Assembly (NCBI GenBank): GCA_021372495.1
Contig: JAJFUF010000006.1
Span: 62,001-126,000, forward strand
Source: Lysobacteraceae bacterium
GTDB lineage: Bacteria; Pseudomonadota; Gammaproteobacteria; Xanthomonadales; Rhodanobacteraceae
DNA: 64,000 nucleotides
Reading direction: 5' to 3'
A program made the translations under genes and the position numbers. Within the stretch, counting starts at the first letter, position 1. The number at the start of each line of letters is the position of its first letter. The notes beneath the pieces are model-generated. The model searched no databases and was not told the DNA's origin. It was given only the letters and a program-made list of their open reading frames with translations. Shown here piece by piece: positions 41,166 to 50,697 of this stretch.

Positions 41166-42260
41166 TCAGGCCTCGACCTGCTCGATCACCTCGAGGCCGA
41201 AGCCGGCCAGGCCGACCAGCCGGCGCGGCGTGCCCAGCACGCGCAGCCGGCGCGCGCCGAGATCGGCGAGGATCTGCGCGCCGAGGCCGAGCTGGCGCCA
41301 CTGCTGCTGCGCGGCGCCCTTGTCCTCGGCCGGCGCCTGCCGCGCGAGGCGGCCGAGCAGCGCCTCGGCGGTGTCCTCGCCGGACAGCACCACCACCACG
41401 CCGCGGTCCTCGGCGGCGATGCGGCGCAGCGCCGCGGTGACGGTCAGGCCGAGATCGTCGCGGCGCAGGTGCAGCACGTCGGACAGCGTGTTGCGCACGT
41501 GCACGCGCGCCAGCACCGGCGCGTCGTCGTCGATCGTGCCGCGCACCAGCGCGAAGTGCAGGCCGCGCTTCAGCAGGTCGCGGTAGGCGACCAGGCGGAA
41601 CGCGCCGAACTCGGTGTCGACGGTCTCGGCGTGCACGCGCTGCACGGTCTGCTCGGTCTCCAGGCGGTAGCGGATCAGGTCGGCGATGGTGCCGATCCTG
41701 AGGCCGTGCTTCTTCGCGAACGCCTCCAGCTCCGGCCGGCGCGCCATGCTGCCGTCCTCGTGCAGTACCTCGACCAGCACGCCGGCTGGCTCGCAGCCGG
41801 CCAGGCCGGCGAGGTCGCTGGCCGCCTCGGTGTGGCCGGCGCGGGTCAGCACGCCGCCCGGCTGCGCGGTCAGCGGGAAGATGTGCCCCGGCTGGGTCAG
41901 ATCCTCCGGTCGTGCGTCGCGGCGCACCGCGGTGCGCACCGTGTGCGCGCGGTCGTAGGCGGAGATGCCGGTGGTGACGCCTTCCGCCGCCTCGATCGAG
42001 ACGGTGAAGTTGGTGTGGTACGGCGAGGTGTTGTCGCTGACCATCGGCCGCAACCCGAGCTGGCGGCAGCGCTGCTCGGTCAGCGCCAGGCAGATCAGGC
42101 CGCGCGCCTCGCGCGCCATGAAGTTGATGTCCTCGGGCCGCACCTTCTCGGCCGCCATGATCAGGTCGCCCTCGTTCTCGCGGTCCTCGTCGTCGAGGAT
42201 CACGACCATGCGGCCGGCACGGAGGTCGTCGAGGATGTCCGGGATGCTGTCGAAGCTCAT
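41166..42260 (-). CDS. ribB: 3,4-dihydroxy-2-butanone 4-phosphate synthase with a degenerate GTP cyclohydrolase II-like domain (RibBX type)
   Basis: The first 200 of 364 residues are a complete RibB domain: [20 protein letters not shown] (about 20-39, metal-binding Glu/Asp), [35 protein letters not shown] and [11 protein letters not shown]. The C-terminal half resembles RibA. It keeps RVH at its start, but the expected cysteine zinc site (C-x2-GD-x7-C-x-C) is absent; the matching region reads [20 protein letters not shown] with no cysteine. GTP cyclohydrolase activity is therefore improbable, and a separate ribA should exist elsewhere. I use ATG 42260 ([10 protein letters not shown]) rather than the ATG 7 codons upstream. 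The gene is commonly annotated ribBA. Confidence 0.93.
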   Translation of the reverse strand: MSFDSIPDILDDLRAGRMVVILDDEDRENEGDLIMAAEKVRPEDINFMAREARGLICLALTEQRCRQLGLRPMVSDNTSPYHTNFTVSIEAAEGVTTGISAYDRAHTVRTAVRRDARPEDLTQPGHIFPLTAQPGGVLTRAGHTEAASDLAGLAGCEPAGVLVEVLHEDGSMARRPELEAFAKKHGLRIGTIADLIRYRLETEQTVQRVHAETVDTEFGAFRLVAYRDLLKRGLHFALVRGTIDDDAPVLARVHVRNTLSDVLHLRRDDLGLTVTAALRRIAAEDRGVVVVLSGEDTAEALLGRLARQAPAEDKGAAQQQWRQLGLGAQILADLGARRLRVLGTPRRLVGLAGFGLEVIEQVEA

Positions 42261-42279
42261 GGCGCAATGCTCTGAAGGC

Positions 42280-42370
42280 AAAAACGAGTGGGGAGGAGTG
42301 AGAAACGAGGAGGGGTGAATTGCGGGGTGCCGGCTTTCCCTCGTTTGCCGGGCCTATCCACTCGTTTCTC
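42280..42370. repeat. GAGAAACGAG inverted repeats at the ribE end
   Basis: The purine-rich stretch 42280-42318 holds AAACGAGTGG and GAGAAACGAG; complementary CCACTCGTTT and CTCGTTTCTC lie at 42358-42370. The left part is in the ribE-ribBA gap and the right part encodes the ribE C terminus. They could pair into a stem of about 10 bases around the ribE stop codon. Confidence 0.5.
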
Positions 42371-43022
42371 GATCTCCCCCTCGGGCAAAGCCGTGGCGCC
42401 TGAGAAACGTCTCGTCCAGCTTCGGCGCGTCGCTCGCGCCCAGCAGGCGCTCGACATAGCGCGCGACCAGGTCGACCTCGAGGTTGACCGCATCGCCTGG
42501 GCGGCGCGCGCGGAACGCGGTGTGCTCGACCGTGTGCGGGATCAGGTTGACGCCGAAGCGGCGGCCTTCGACCGCGTTGACGGTGAGGCTGACGCCGTCG
42601 ATGCAGATGGAGCCCTTGGTCGCGACGTAACGCGCCAGCGCCGCCGGCGCCTCGAATGTCCAGCGCTGCGAGCGCGCGTCCGGTCGCACCTCGATCACCG
42701 TGCCGACGCCGTCCACGTGGCCGGAGACGAGATGCCCGCCGAGGCGGTCGGCCAGGCGCAGCGCCTTCTCCAGGTTCACCGGATCGCCCGGCTTCAGCTT
42801 GCCGAGCGTGGTCAGCGCCAGCGTCTCGTTGGAGACGTCGGCGGCGAAGCGCGTGCCGTCCAGTTCGACCACGGTCAGGCACACGCCGGACACGGCGATG
42901 CTGTCGCCGAGGCGCACGTCGGCGAAGTCGAGCGCGGGCGCCTCGACGCCCAGGCGCACGTCGCCGCCGCGCGCCTCCAGGCGCGCGACGCGGCCGACCG
43001 CCTGCACGATGCCGGTGAACAT
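42354..43022 (-). CDS. ribE: Riboflavin synthase alpha chain RibE (RibC)
   Basis: Riboflavin synthase dismutates two lumazine molecules to riboflavin. The 222 residues contain two similar barrels: MFTGIVQAVGRVARLEARGG at the N terminus with DSIAVSGVCLTVVEL, then GHLVSGHVDGVGTVIEV and the second-barrel counterpart KGSICIDGVSLTVNAV. The end (from about residue 190) has an extra tail, HGFARGGDRETSG. ATG 43022 gives the canonical MFTGIV start. A GGGAGG ribosome-binding site lies about 9 bases upstream, within a hairpin. An FMN riboswitch sits in the leader. Confidence 0.97.
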   Translation of the reverse strand: MFTGIVQAVGRVARLEARGGDVRLGVEAPALDFADVRLGDSIAVSGVCLTVVELDGTRFAADVSNETLALTTLGKLKPGDPVNLEKALRLADRLGGHLVSGHVDGVGTVIEVRPDARSQRWTFEAPAALARYVATKGSICIDGVSLTVNAVEGRRFGVNLIPHTVEHTAFRARRPGDAVNLEVDLVARYVERLLGASDAPKLDETFLRRHGFARGGDRETSG

Positions 43023-43027
43023 CAGCG

Positions 43028-43046
43028 CGCCTCCCGCCGGGAGGCG
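43028..43046 (-). promoter_or_regulatory. Hairpin masking the ribE ribosome-binding site
   Basis: On the minus strand CGCCTCCC and GGGAGGCG form a perfect 8-base-pair stem with a 3-base loop. The second arm contains the GGGAGG Shine-Dalgarno sequence, 5 bases before the ribE ATG. Upstream, TGAGGCG (minus strand, 43107-43113) could pair with the first arm and free the site, as an anti-sequestor would. Confidence 0.7.
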
Positions 43047-43079
43047 ACGCGCTGCGTGGAAACGCGATGGGACATGAAA

Positions 43080-43124
43080 CGTTCTCCGCACGAGCGTCCG
43101 CGAGAACGCCTCAAGGCATGAGGC
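43080..43124 (-). other. Two mutually exclusive small stems in the ribE leader
   Basis: CGTTCTC / GAGAACG (43080-43108, 7 pairs, followed on the minus strand by TTTC) and GCCTCA / TGAGGC (43108-43124, 6 pairs) share a base and lie between the riboswitch and the ribE start. They are likely parts of the expression platform. Confidence 0.5.
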
Positions 43125-43154
43125 CGACGCGCGGCGCGGGGCCGCACGTCCGAC

Positions 43155-43328
43155 CGTCTTCTTTCATCCGGACTGTGAGGACGCCGCTCGCGCGGCATCC
43201 AACCGTCGGCTCCGGCTTCGCACCGGATCTGCTGACCTTCCATCGACATGGAAGCGCTCGCGGGCTCGTCGCCGGGTCGCCCCGGAAACCTACCGCCGGT
43301 GGGGAATTTCGCCCCGCCCTGAAGACGT
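43155..43328 (-). ncRNA. FMN riboswitch (RFN element) upstream of ribE
   Basis: The minus strand carries the conserved RFN core. The 5' part reads GGGGCGAAATTCCCCACCGG then CGGTAG, the middle has AGGTCAGCAGATCCGGTGCG then AAGCCGGAGCCGACGG, and the 3' part reads AGTCCGGATGAAAGAAGAC. The terminal P1 stem is CGTCTTC with GAAGACG. FMN binding to this aptamer represses riboflavin genes in many bacteria. Here it precedes ribE-ribBA-ribH-nusB-thiL-pgpA; ribD is not behind it. Confidence 0.97.
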
Positions 43329-43378
43329 CGTCGATCGCCGGAAAGCCCGGCCGCGCCAGTTTAGCACCCCGATTCGGC

Positions 43379-44290
43379 TCAGGCCCGCGCCAGCGCCTCG
43401 GCCAGGTGGTCGATCAACCCCCGCACCGCCGGCGCGCGGTCCGCACCCGGCAGCCACAGCAGGTGCACCGGCATCGCGGGCAATTGCCAGCCCGGCAGCA
43501 CCTCGACCAGCCGGCCCTCGGCCAGCAGCGCATCGGCCATGTAATCCCCCTGCTGGCCGATGCCCACGCCGGCCAGCAGCGCATCGCGGATGGCCTGGGC
43601 GTCGTTGCAGCTCAATACCGGGTCGATCCGCACCGACCGCCGGCGGCGGCCCTGGCTGAACGGCCACAGCGTACCCGTGCGGTAGCCGCTGAAGGCGATG
43701 CAGCGGTGCGCGCGCAGATCCGCGGGACCGCGCAAGGGCGGCGCCGACGCGAGATAGGCGGGCGACGCGCAGAGAAAAATGCGCATCGTGCCGACCCGGC
43801 GCGCGCGCAGCTGCGCGTCGGCGAGGCGGCCCACGCGCACCGCGAGGTCCACCCGGGCCGCGACCAAGTCAACGTAGCTGTCGTCGTAAACCGCCTCGAT
43901 GCGCACCCCGGGATGCTTGCGCATGAAGGCAGCCAGCAGCGGCGCAATCCGGTTGCGGCCGTAGTTCGACGGCAGGTGCACGCACAGCCGGCCGGCCAGC
44001 GCCCCGTCCGTGGGTCGCAGGTCCGCGGCCATGTCGATCATCGCCGCCTCCATGCGCTGCCACTGCGCCAGCAGCAGCTCGCCGCGCGCGGTCAGCGCCA
44101 TGCGCCGCGTGGTGCGCAGGAACAGGCGCTGGCCGACCGCATCTTCCAGCGCGGCGATGCGCCGGCTGAGCACCGACGGGGTGCAGCCGACCTCGATCGC
44201 CGCCCGAGAGAAATTCAGCCTGCGCGCCGCGGCGGCGAACGCCCGCAGTTCGCGCAGGCGGGTTGGCGTGAGTTCGAAGGATTGATTCAT
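43379..44290 (-). CDS. LysR family transcriptional regulator
   Basis: The 303-residue protein has an N-terminal winged helix-turn-helix (about 10-70), with FSRAAIEVGCTPSVLSRRIAALEDAVGQ as the recognition unit (key residues A14-like turn, S/V, R), then a substrate-binding domain with GVGIGQQGDYM. ATG 44290 is chosen, giving the usual short lead before the helix-turn-helix. It diverges from an MDR oxidoreductase with 89 bases between the starts, the classic LysR layout, so it probably regulates that gene in response to its substrate. Confidence 0.92.
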   Translation of the reverse strand: MNQSFELTPTRLRELRAFAAAARRLNFSRAAIEVGCTPSVLSRRIAALEDAVGQRLFLRTTRRMALTARGELLLAQWQRMEAAMIDMAADLRPTDGALAGRLCVHLPSNYGRNRIAPLLAAFMRKHPGVRIEAVYDDSYVDLVAARVDLAVRVGRLADAQLRARRVGTMRIFLCASPAYLASAPPLRGPADLRAHRCIAFSGYRTGTLWPFSQGRRRRSVRIDPVLSCNDAQAIRDALLAGVGIGQQGDYMADALLAEGRLVEVLPGWQLPAMPVHLLWLPGADRAPAVRGLIDHLAEALARA

Positions 44291-44314
44291 TGCGCGAATA
44301 GAAGTTCGACCATT

Positions 44315-44330
44315 GGTGTGGATTATCACC
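44315..44330. promoter_or_regulatory. Possible LysR operator between divergent genes
   Basis: GGTG and CACC are inverted around 8 bases (GGTGTGGATTATCACC), in the middle of the 89-base divergent gap. It resembles the dyad symmetry bound by LysR-type regulators, but it is short, and a T-N11-A core is not obvious. Confidence 0.35.
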
Positions 44331-44379
44331 GCTCGATCGCGGCCCGATCATCTGCTTCGTCCCCCCACGGAGCCACGCC

Positions 44380-45390
44380 ATGCGTGCCATCGAGCTTTCC
44401 GCCTTCGGCCTCGATCACCTGCAGCAGGTCGACCTGTCCGCCCCACGCCCCGGCCCGAACGGGGTGCTGGTTCGCATGGAGGCAGCCTCGCTCAACTTCC
44501 GCGACTACATGCTGGTCAGCGGGCAGCTGTATCGCGGCGTACAGCTGCCGATCGTGCCGGTGTCCGACGGCGCCGGCACGGTGCTGGAGGTCGGCGAAGC
44601 GGTGACCCGCTTCAAGCCCGGCGACGGCGTCACGACGTTCTACAAGTCGCGCTGGATCGCCGGCGCCATGCGCCCGGAATGGGAAGGTGCCGAGATCGGC
44701 GCCCCGTATCCGGGCGTGATGCGCGAGCTCGCCTGCTTCGACCAGTATTCGCTCGCGCGCGCGCCCGGCCACCTGAGCAGCTTGCAGGCGGCCACCCTGC
44801 CGATCGCCGCGCTTACCGCCTGGCAGGCGCTGGAGCTGGCCCGCATCACCACGGGCCAGACAGTGCTGCTGCTCGGCACCGGCGGCGTTTCGCTGTTCGC
44901 GCTGCAGTTCGCCAAGTTGCGCGGCGCGCGGACGATCATGATTTCGTCCAGCGACGACAAGCTGGATCGCGCCAAGGCGCTGGGCGCCGACGTCGGCATC
45001 AATTACTCGAAGCACCCGCAGTGGGGTGCGCTGGTGCGCGAGGCCACGGGCGGCGCGGGCGTGGATGCGGTGATCGAGACGATCGGCGCGGCCACCCTGG
45101 CGCAGTCGCTGGATGCCGTGCGCATGCACGGCTTCATCGCCGTGCTCGGCTGGATCGGCGGGATGGACGCGACGCTGCCGCTGTCCAAGGTGGTGCTCAA
45201 GCGTGTGCATCTGCAGGGGATTTCGGTCGCCCCGCTGGAAGCGCACGAACGGATGGTGGCGGCCATCGAAGCGACCGGCCTGGAGCCGGAGATCGACCGC
45301 GTCTTCGGCTTTGCGCAGCTGCGCGCGGCCTTCGAGCACTTGGTCGCCGGCCGCCATTTCGGCAAGCTCGCCATCGACTTCAATGCCTGA
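44380..45390 (+). CDS. MDR-family NAD(P)-dependent oxidoreductase, zinc-independent quinone-reductase-like
   Basis: The 336 residues contain the GroES-like fold (about 25-110) with LNFRDYMLVSG in place of the catalytic Cys-His zinc motif, VSDGAGTVLEVGE, and a Rossmann cofactor site VLLLGTGGVSLFALQFAKLRG (about 164-184, with G-T-G-G-V). VIETIGAATLAQSL and a C-terminal FGKLAIDF follow. Absence of the zinc cysteines points to the quinone oxidoreductase / enoyl reductase side of the family. Its expression is probably governed by the adjacent LysR gene. It is convergent with ribD, with 11 bases between their stops. Confidence 0.92.
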   Translation: MRAIELSAFGLDHLQQVDLSAPRPGPNGVLVRMEAASLNFRDYMLVSGQLYRGVQLPIVPVSDGAGTVLEVGEAVTRFKPGDGVTTFYKSRWIAGAMRPEWEGAEIGAPYPGVMRELACFDQYSLARAPGHLSSLQAATLPIAALTAWQALELARITTGQTVLLLGTGGVSLFALQFAKLRGARTIMISSSDDKLDRAKALGADVGINYSKHPQWGALVREATGGAGVDAVIETIGAATLAQSLDAVRMHGFIAVLGWIGGMDATLPLSKVVLKRVHLQGISVAPLEAHERMVAAIEATGLEPEIDRVFGFAQLRAAFEHLVAGRHFGKLAIDFNA

Positions 45391-45401
45391 GCCGCCGGGC
45401 G

Positions 45402-46649
45402 TCACATCGGGCGCAGCAGCAGACGGATGTCGGTGCCGACCATGCGTTGGTCAACGACCCGCAACGACTTGCGCCCCGCCATTTCCGCAAGCGGCGGCAG
45501 GTGCAGCAACGGTCGCGCCAGGTCGCCGAGCAGCACCGGCGCGACATAGAGCAGCAGTTCGTCGACCAGGCCGGCGGCGAACAGCGCGCCGGCCAGGGTC
45601 GGCCCGGCCTCGACCTGCACCTCGTTGACCTCGCGCGCGGCCAGCAGGCGCAGCGCGGCATCGAGGTCGAGGCGGCCGTCGCGCGTTGCCACCGGTGCGC
45701 ACTCGACAGCGGCGAGGCGTGCGGGACGCACCGCATCCGGCGCGTGCAGCAGCAGGGCAGGCGCGCTGGCGTCGAGTACATGTGCCGACGCCGGCGTGCG
45801 CAGCGTGCGGTCCAGCACCACGCGCAGCGGCGGCGCGAATGCCATCGTGGCGCTTGCCTCCCTATCCCCGCCGGGGAGAGGGCTGGGGTGAGGAAAAGTC
45901 ACCGCGAAGGCGGCCTCTCGTGCGGTATCCGTGGAATCGGCGGACGCGCCGCGTCCGCCCCCCTCACCCTGCCCTCTCCCCGCTGGGGAGAGGGGAACAA
46001 GGGCAGCCAGGCGCACGGTCAGGTGCGGATCGTCGGCGAGCACCGTGCCGCTGCCGGTGAGGATCGCCGAACTGCGCGCGCGCCAGCGCTGCACGTCGGC
46101 GCGCGCGGCTTCGCCGGTGATCCATTTCGATTCGCCGTTCGCCAGCGCGGTGCGGCCGTCCAGGCTCGTCGCCAGCTTGATCCGCAGCCACGGCCGGCCG
46201 CGTTCGAGGCGGCAGAAAAAGCCGCGATTGATCTCGCGCGCGGCGTCGCGCATCAGGCCGGACGCGACGGCGATGCCGGCCGCGCGCAGCCTCTCCACGC
46301 CGCGGCCGTCGACACGCGGATTCGGATCCTCGGCGGCGATCACCACGCGCGCCACGCCGGCCTCGACCAGCGCGTCCGCGCACGGCGGCGTGCGGCCGTG
46401 GTGCGCGCACGGCTCCAGGGTGACGTAGGCGGTGGCGCCGCGCGCGCGTGCGCCGGCGGCGCGCAGCGCGTGCGCCTCGGCGTGCGGCTCGCCCGCGCGT
46501 TCGTGCCAGCCTTCGCCGACGACTTCCTCGCCGCGCGCCAGCACGCAGCCGACGCGCGGATTGGGCTGCGTCGTGAACAGGCCGCGCCCGGCGAGGCGCA
46601 GCGCGCGCGCCATGTGCGCATGGTCGAGGGCGGAAAACACGCTCAGCAT
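45402..46649 (-). CDS. ribD: Bifunctional pyrimidine deaminase/reductase RibD, with a repeat-encoded insertion
   Basis: RibD performs the second and third steps of riboflavin synthesis. The deaminase domain (about 8-135) has the zinc motifs GEPHAEAHALRAAG and LEPCAHHGRTPPCADAL; the NADPH reductase domain follows (RPWLRIKLATSLDGRTAL, ITGEAARADVQRWRARS, and later NEVQVEAGPTLAGALF). The 415 residues exceed the usual length of about 365. The excess, about residues 218-265, starts VPLSPAGRGQGEGG and ends near PHPSPLPGGDREAS, and is encoded by two facing palindromic repeats at 45859-45995. It sits between reductase strands. Apart from that the enzyme appears complete. It is the third gene of glyA-nrdR-ribD and is not under the FMN riboswitch. 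Confidence 0.95.
   Translation of the reverse strand: MLSVFSALDHAHMARALRLAGRGLFTTQPNPRVGCVLARGEEVVGEGWHERAGEPHAEAHALRAAGARARGATAYVTLEPCAHHGRTPPCADALVEAGVARVVIAAEDPNPRVDGRGVERLRAAGIAVASGLMRDAAREINRGFFCRLERGRPWLRIKLATSLDGRTALANGESKWITGEAARADVQRWRARSSAILTGSGTVLADDPHLTVRLAALVPLSPAGRGQGEGGGRGASADSTDTAREAAFAVTFPHPSPLPGGDREASATMAFAPPLRVVLDRTLRTPASAHVLDASAPALLLHAPDAVRPARLAAVECAPVATRDGRLDLDAALRLLAAREVNEVQVEAGPTLAGALFAAGLVDELLLYVAPVLLGDLARPLLHLPPLAEMAGRKSLRVVDQRMVGTDIRLLLRPM
45859..45995. repeat. REPIN-like pair of inverted palindromes inside ribD
   Basis: The palindrome at 45859-45893 (core CCCCGCCGGGGAGAGGGC) and the one at 45961-45995 (core CCCTCTCCCCGCTGGGGAGAG) are inverted copies of one another, about 30 of 34 bases alike, flanking 67 unique bases. 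The whole element stays in the ribD reading frame and encodes about 46 residues. The same core occurs at 40046-40070 outside a gene. Confidence 0.85.
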
Positions 46650-46803
46650 TTCGGTCCGCAGGTTGGCATGGCGATGTGGTTCGCGATGTGGGCGCGGCTT
46701 CGGCCGCGATCCGCTCCCGGCGGCCGGGGCCGTAGCCCCATCCCCCCCCGGGATGGACGGCGCACGAACCCGCCCGTCGTCTTTTCACCCGACCCGATCC
46801 GGC

Positions 46804-47322
46804 TCAGCGCTTGCCCTTGCCCGGCGCCGCTTCGCCCAGCAGCGGCAACTGCAGGCCCTCCATCGCCGGCAGGTCGCGCTCGAGGCGCTCGATCTCCTCG
46901 CGGAACGCCTGCACGTCCTCGAAGCGGCGATACACCGAGGCGAAGCGCACGTAGGCGACCTGGTCGAGCAGCTTCAGCTCGCGCATCACCAGCTCGCCGA
47001 CATGCATCGACGGAATCTCGCGCTCGCCGCTGGTGCGCAGGTCGTGCACCACCGCATGCACCGCGTTCTCGACCGCGTCGCTGGCCACCGGGCGCTTCTG
47101 CAGCGCGCGCTCGAAGCTGACCCGCAGCTTGTGCTCGTCGAACGCCTCGCGGCGGCCGTCGCTCTTGATCACCGCCGGCAGCTTCAGCTCGGCGGTCTCG
47201 AAGGTGTTGAAGCGCTCGCCGCACTTCTCGCACTCGCGCCGGCGCCGCACGGTGCTGCCGTCATCGGCCAGCCGCGAATCGATCACGCGGGTGTCTTCGT
47301 GCTGGCAGAAGGGGCAGTGCAT
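46804..47322 (-). CDS. nrdR: Transcriptional repressor NrdR
   Basis: NrdR senses ATP and dATP and represses ribonucleotide reductase genes. The 172 residues begin with the zinc finger [17 protein letters not shown] with the second Cys pair in [13 protein letters not shown] (about 27-39), then the ATP-cone (about 49-139) with [16 protein letters not shown] and [14 protein letters not shown] 47322 gives the standard MHCPFC start; the longer frame upstream is repeat sequence. It follows glyA by a 171-base gap filled with inverted G-rich repeats. A 154-base gap with short palindromes separates it from ribD. Confidence 0.96.
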   Translation of the reverse strand: MHCPFCQHEDTRVIDSRLADDGSTVRRRRECEKCGERFNTFETAELKLPAVIKSDGRREAFDEHKLRVSFERALQKRPVASDAVENAVHAVVHDLRTSGEREIPSMHVGELVMRELKLLDQVAYVRFASVYRRFEDVQAFREEIERLERDLPAMEGLQLPLLGEAAPGKGKR

Positions 47323-47333
47323 CAGCGAGGGCC

Positions 47334-47490
47334 GGGACTCGGGACCCGGGACGCGGGGCCCGGGGACGGCAGGCCGCGTGCGGCGCGTGGCGCGCTCGCG
47401 CGGCAACGCAAGGGTTTGCGCACGAACGGGCCGAGACACCGGCGACGCGTGGCTCTGCCGAGCCCCGCGTCCCGCGTCCCGGGTCCCGCG
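47334..47490. repeat. Inverted GGGAC-type repeats filling the glyA-nrdR gap
   Basis: The left block 47334-47360 (GGGACTCGGGACCCGGGACG and on) and the right block 47462-47490, read on the other strand (CGGGACCCGGGACGCGGGAC and on), are inverted relatives about 27 bases long, 100 bases apart. Both are built of GGGAC-N-C heptamers. Together they span almost all the gap before nrdR. The layout is like a small non-autonomous inverted-repeat element. Confidence 0.75.
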
Positions 47491-47493
47491 CGC

Positions 47494-48762
47494 TCAGCCA
47501 TACACCGGGAACCGCGCGCACTGCGCCGTGACCTTCCCGCGCACGGCGGCGATCACCTGGTCGTCGTTGGGCGCGTCCAGCACGTCGCAGATCCAGTTCG
47601 CCAGCTCGGTCACGTCCGCCTCCTTGTAGCCGCGCGTGGTCACGGCCGGGGTGCCGACGCGCAGGCCGGAGGTGACGAACGGCTTCTGCGGGTCGTTCGG
47701 CACGGCGTTCTTGTTGACCGTGATGTGCGCCTTGCCGAGCGCGGCTTCCGCGTCCTTGCCGGTGACGCTGCGGCCGATCAGGTCGATCAGCATCAGGTGG
47801 TTCTCGGTGCCGCCGGAGACGATCTTGTAGCCGCGCGCCATGAACGCCTTCGCCATCGCCTTGGCGTTCTTCACGACCTGCGCCTGGTAGGCCTTGAACT
47901 CCGGCTGCAGCGCCTCCTTGAAGGCGACCGCCTTGGCCGCGATCACGTGCATCAGCGGGCCGCCCTGGATGCCGGGGAACACGATCGACTGCAGCTTCTT
48001 CTCGATCTCCTCGCCGGCGCCGCCGCTTGCTTTGCGGCTGGCCACGATGATGCCGCCGCGCGGGCCGCGCAGGGTCTTGTGCGTGGTCGAGGTGACCACG
48101 TGCGCGTGCGGCAGCGGACTGGGATAGACGCCCGCGGCGACCAGCCCGGCGACGTGCGCCATGTCGACGAACAGGTAGGCGCCGACCTTGTCGGCGATGG
48201 CGCGGAAGCGCGCCCAGTCCATCACCTGCGAGTACGCGCTGAAGCCGGCCACGATCATCTTCGGCTTGTGCTCGAGCGCGAGGCGCTCGACCTCGGCGTA
48301 GTCGACCAGGCCGTTCGCATCGACGCCGTACTGCACGGCGTTGAGGATCTTGCCGGACAGGTTGACCTTGGCGCCGTGGGTGAGATGGCCGCCGTGCGCC
48401 AGGCTCATGCCGAGGATGGTGTCGCCCGGCTTGAGCAGCGCGAAGTACACCGCCTGGTTGGCCTGCGAGCCGGAGTGCGGCTGCACGTTGGCGTAATCGC
48501 AGTCGAACAGTTGCTTCAGGCGCTCGATGGCGAGGCGCTCGGCGACGTCGACATACTCGCAGCCGCCGTAGTAGCGCTTGCCCGGATAGCCTTCCGCGTA
48601 CTTGTTGGTCAGCACGCTGCCCTGCGCCTCCAGCACGCGCGGGCTGGCGTAGTTCTCCGAGGCGATCAGCTCGACGTGGTCTTCCTGGCGGCGGGCTTCG
48701 TCGGCGATGGCCTGGGCCAATTCGCCGTCGTAGCCGGCGATGCGCATGCTGCTGGAGAACAT
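47494..48762 (-). CDS. glyA: Serine hydroxymethyltransferase GlyA
   Basis: GlyA converts serine and tetrahydrofolate to glycine and methylene-tetrahydrofolate, the main one-carbon source, using pyridoxal phosphate. The 422 residues show [19 protein letters not shown] (about 31-49), [15 protein letters not shown], the aspartate of [14 protein letters not shown], and the PLP lysine in [16 protein letters not shown] (about 223-238). The C-terminal domain has [15 protein letters not shown]. Normal length. It diverges from ettA; the 171-base gap holds candidate promoters. Confidence 0.97.
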   Translation of the reverse strand: MFSSSMRIAGYDGELAQAIADEARRQEDHVELIASENYASPRVLEAQGSVLTNKYAEGYPGKRYYGGCEYVDVAERLAIERLKQLFDCDYANVQPHSGSQANQAVYFALLKPGDTILGMSLAHGGHLTHGAKVNLSGKILNAVQYGVDANGLVDYAEVERLALEHKPKMIVAGFSAYSQVMDWARFRAIADKVGAYLFVDMAHVAGLVAAGVYPSPLPHAHVVTSTTHKTLRGPRGGIIVASRKASGGAGEEIEKKLQSIVFPGIQGGPLMHVIAAKAVAFKEALQPEFKAYQAQVVKNAKAMAKAFMARGYKIVSGGTENHLMLIDLIGRSVTGKDAEAALGKAHITVNKNAVPNDPQKPFVTSGLRVGTPAVTTRGYKEADVTELANWICDVLDAPNDDQVIAAVRGKVTAQCARFPVYG

Positions 48763-48834
48763 TCGGAACCTCGGCGGGAGCGGTGGACCAAGGCGGAAAT
48801 GATAGTCCAGGCGCGGGTTTAAGCCTAGGCCGCG

Positions 48835-48864
48835 GTGGCAGAGCGCGGGCGGCTGGGCGATAAT
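48835..48864 (+). promoter_or_regulatory. Candidate ettA promoter
   Basis: GTGGCA (48835-48840) and GATAAT (48859-48864) are separated by 18 bases, about 70 bases before the ettA ATG. Four of six bases match the -35 consensus and five of six the -10. On the other strand TATCAT near 48800 could serve glyA, but no good partner box is seen. Confidence 0.4.
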
Positions 48865-48933
48865 GCCGGGCTTGTCTCCGCCGCTGCGCGCCCCCAGTCA
48901 GGCGCGGCGGCACCGCCACCGTCCGGAGCGTCC

Positions 48934-50595
<1,662 letters not shown>

Positions 50596-50601
50596 GGCTT
50601 T

Positions 50602-50661
50602 GGACTCGGGGCTCGGGGGAAGCGTGGCAACCCCTCGTCATTCCGGCGCAAGCCGGGATGG
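50602..50661. repeat. Two repeat types in the ettA-pyrF gap
   Basis: GGACTCGGGGCTCGGGGGA (50602-50620) is a degenerate copy of the GGGACTC heptamer family. GTCATTCCGGCGCAAGCCGG followed by GATGG (50637-50661) is the second copy of the palindrome at 37657-37681, about 20 of 25 bases alike in opposite orientation. Confidence 0.75.
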
Positions 50662-50697
50662 CGGACCGAAGCGGACCGCAACAGAGGGAGCGTAGCG

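Noticed and set aside
43379-45390. A genomic island or mobile element
   Set aside because: No integrase, transposase, flanking direct repeat or tRNA is seen; base use looks like that of its neighbours by eye.
45402-46649. Disrupted ribD
   Set aside because: Both catalytic domains remain in one frame and the repeat adds a multiple of three bases.
47331-47490. CRISPR array
   Set aside because: The repeats are 7-base units without spacers of regular length, and no cas gene is in the window.
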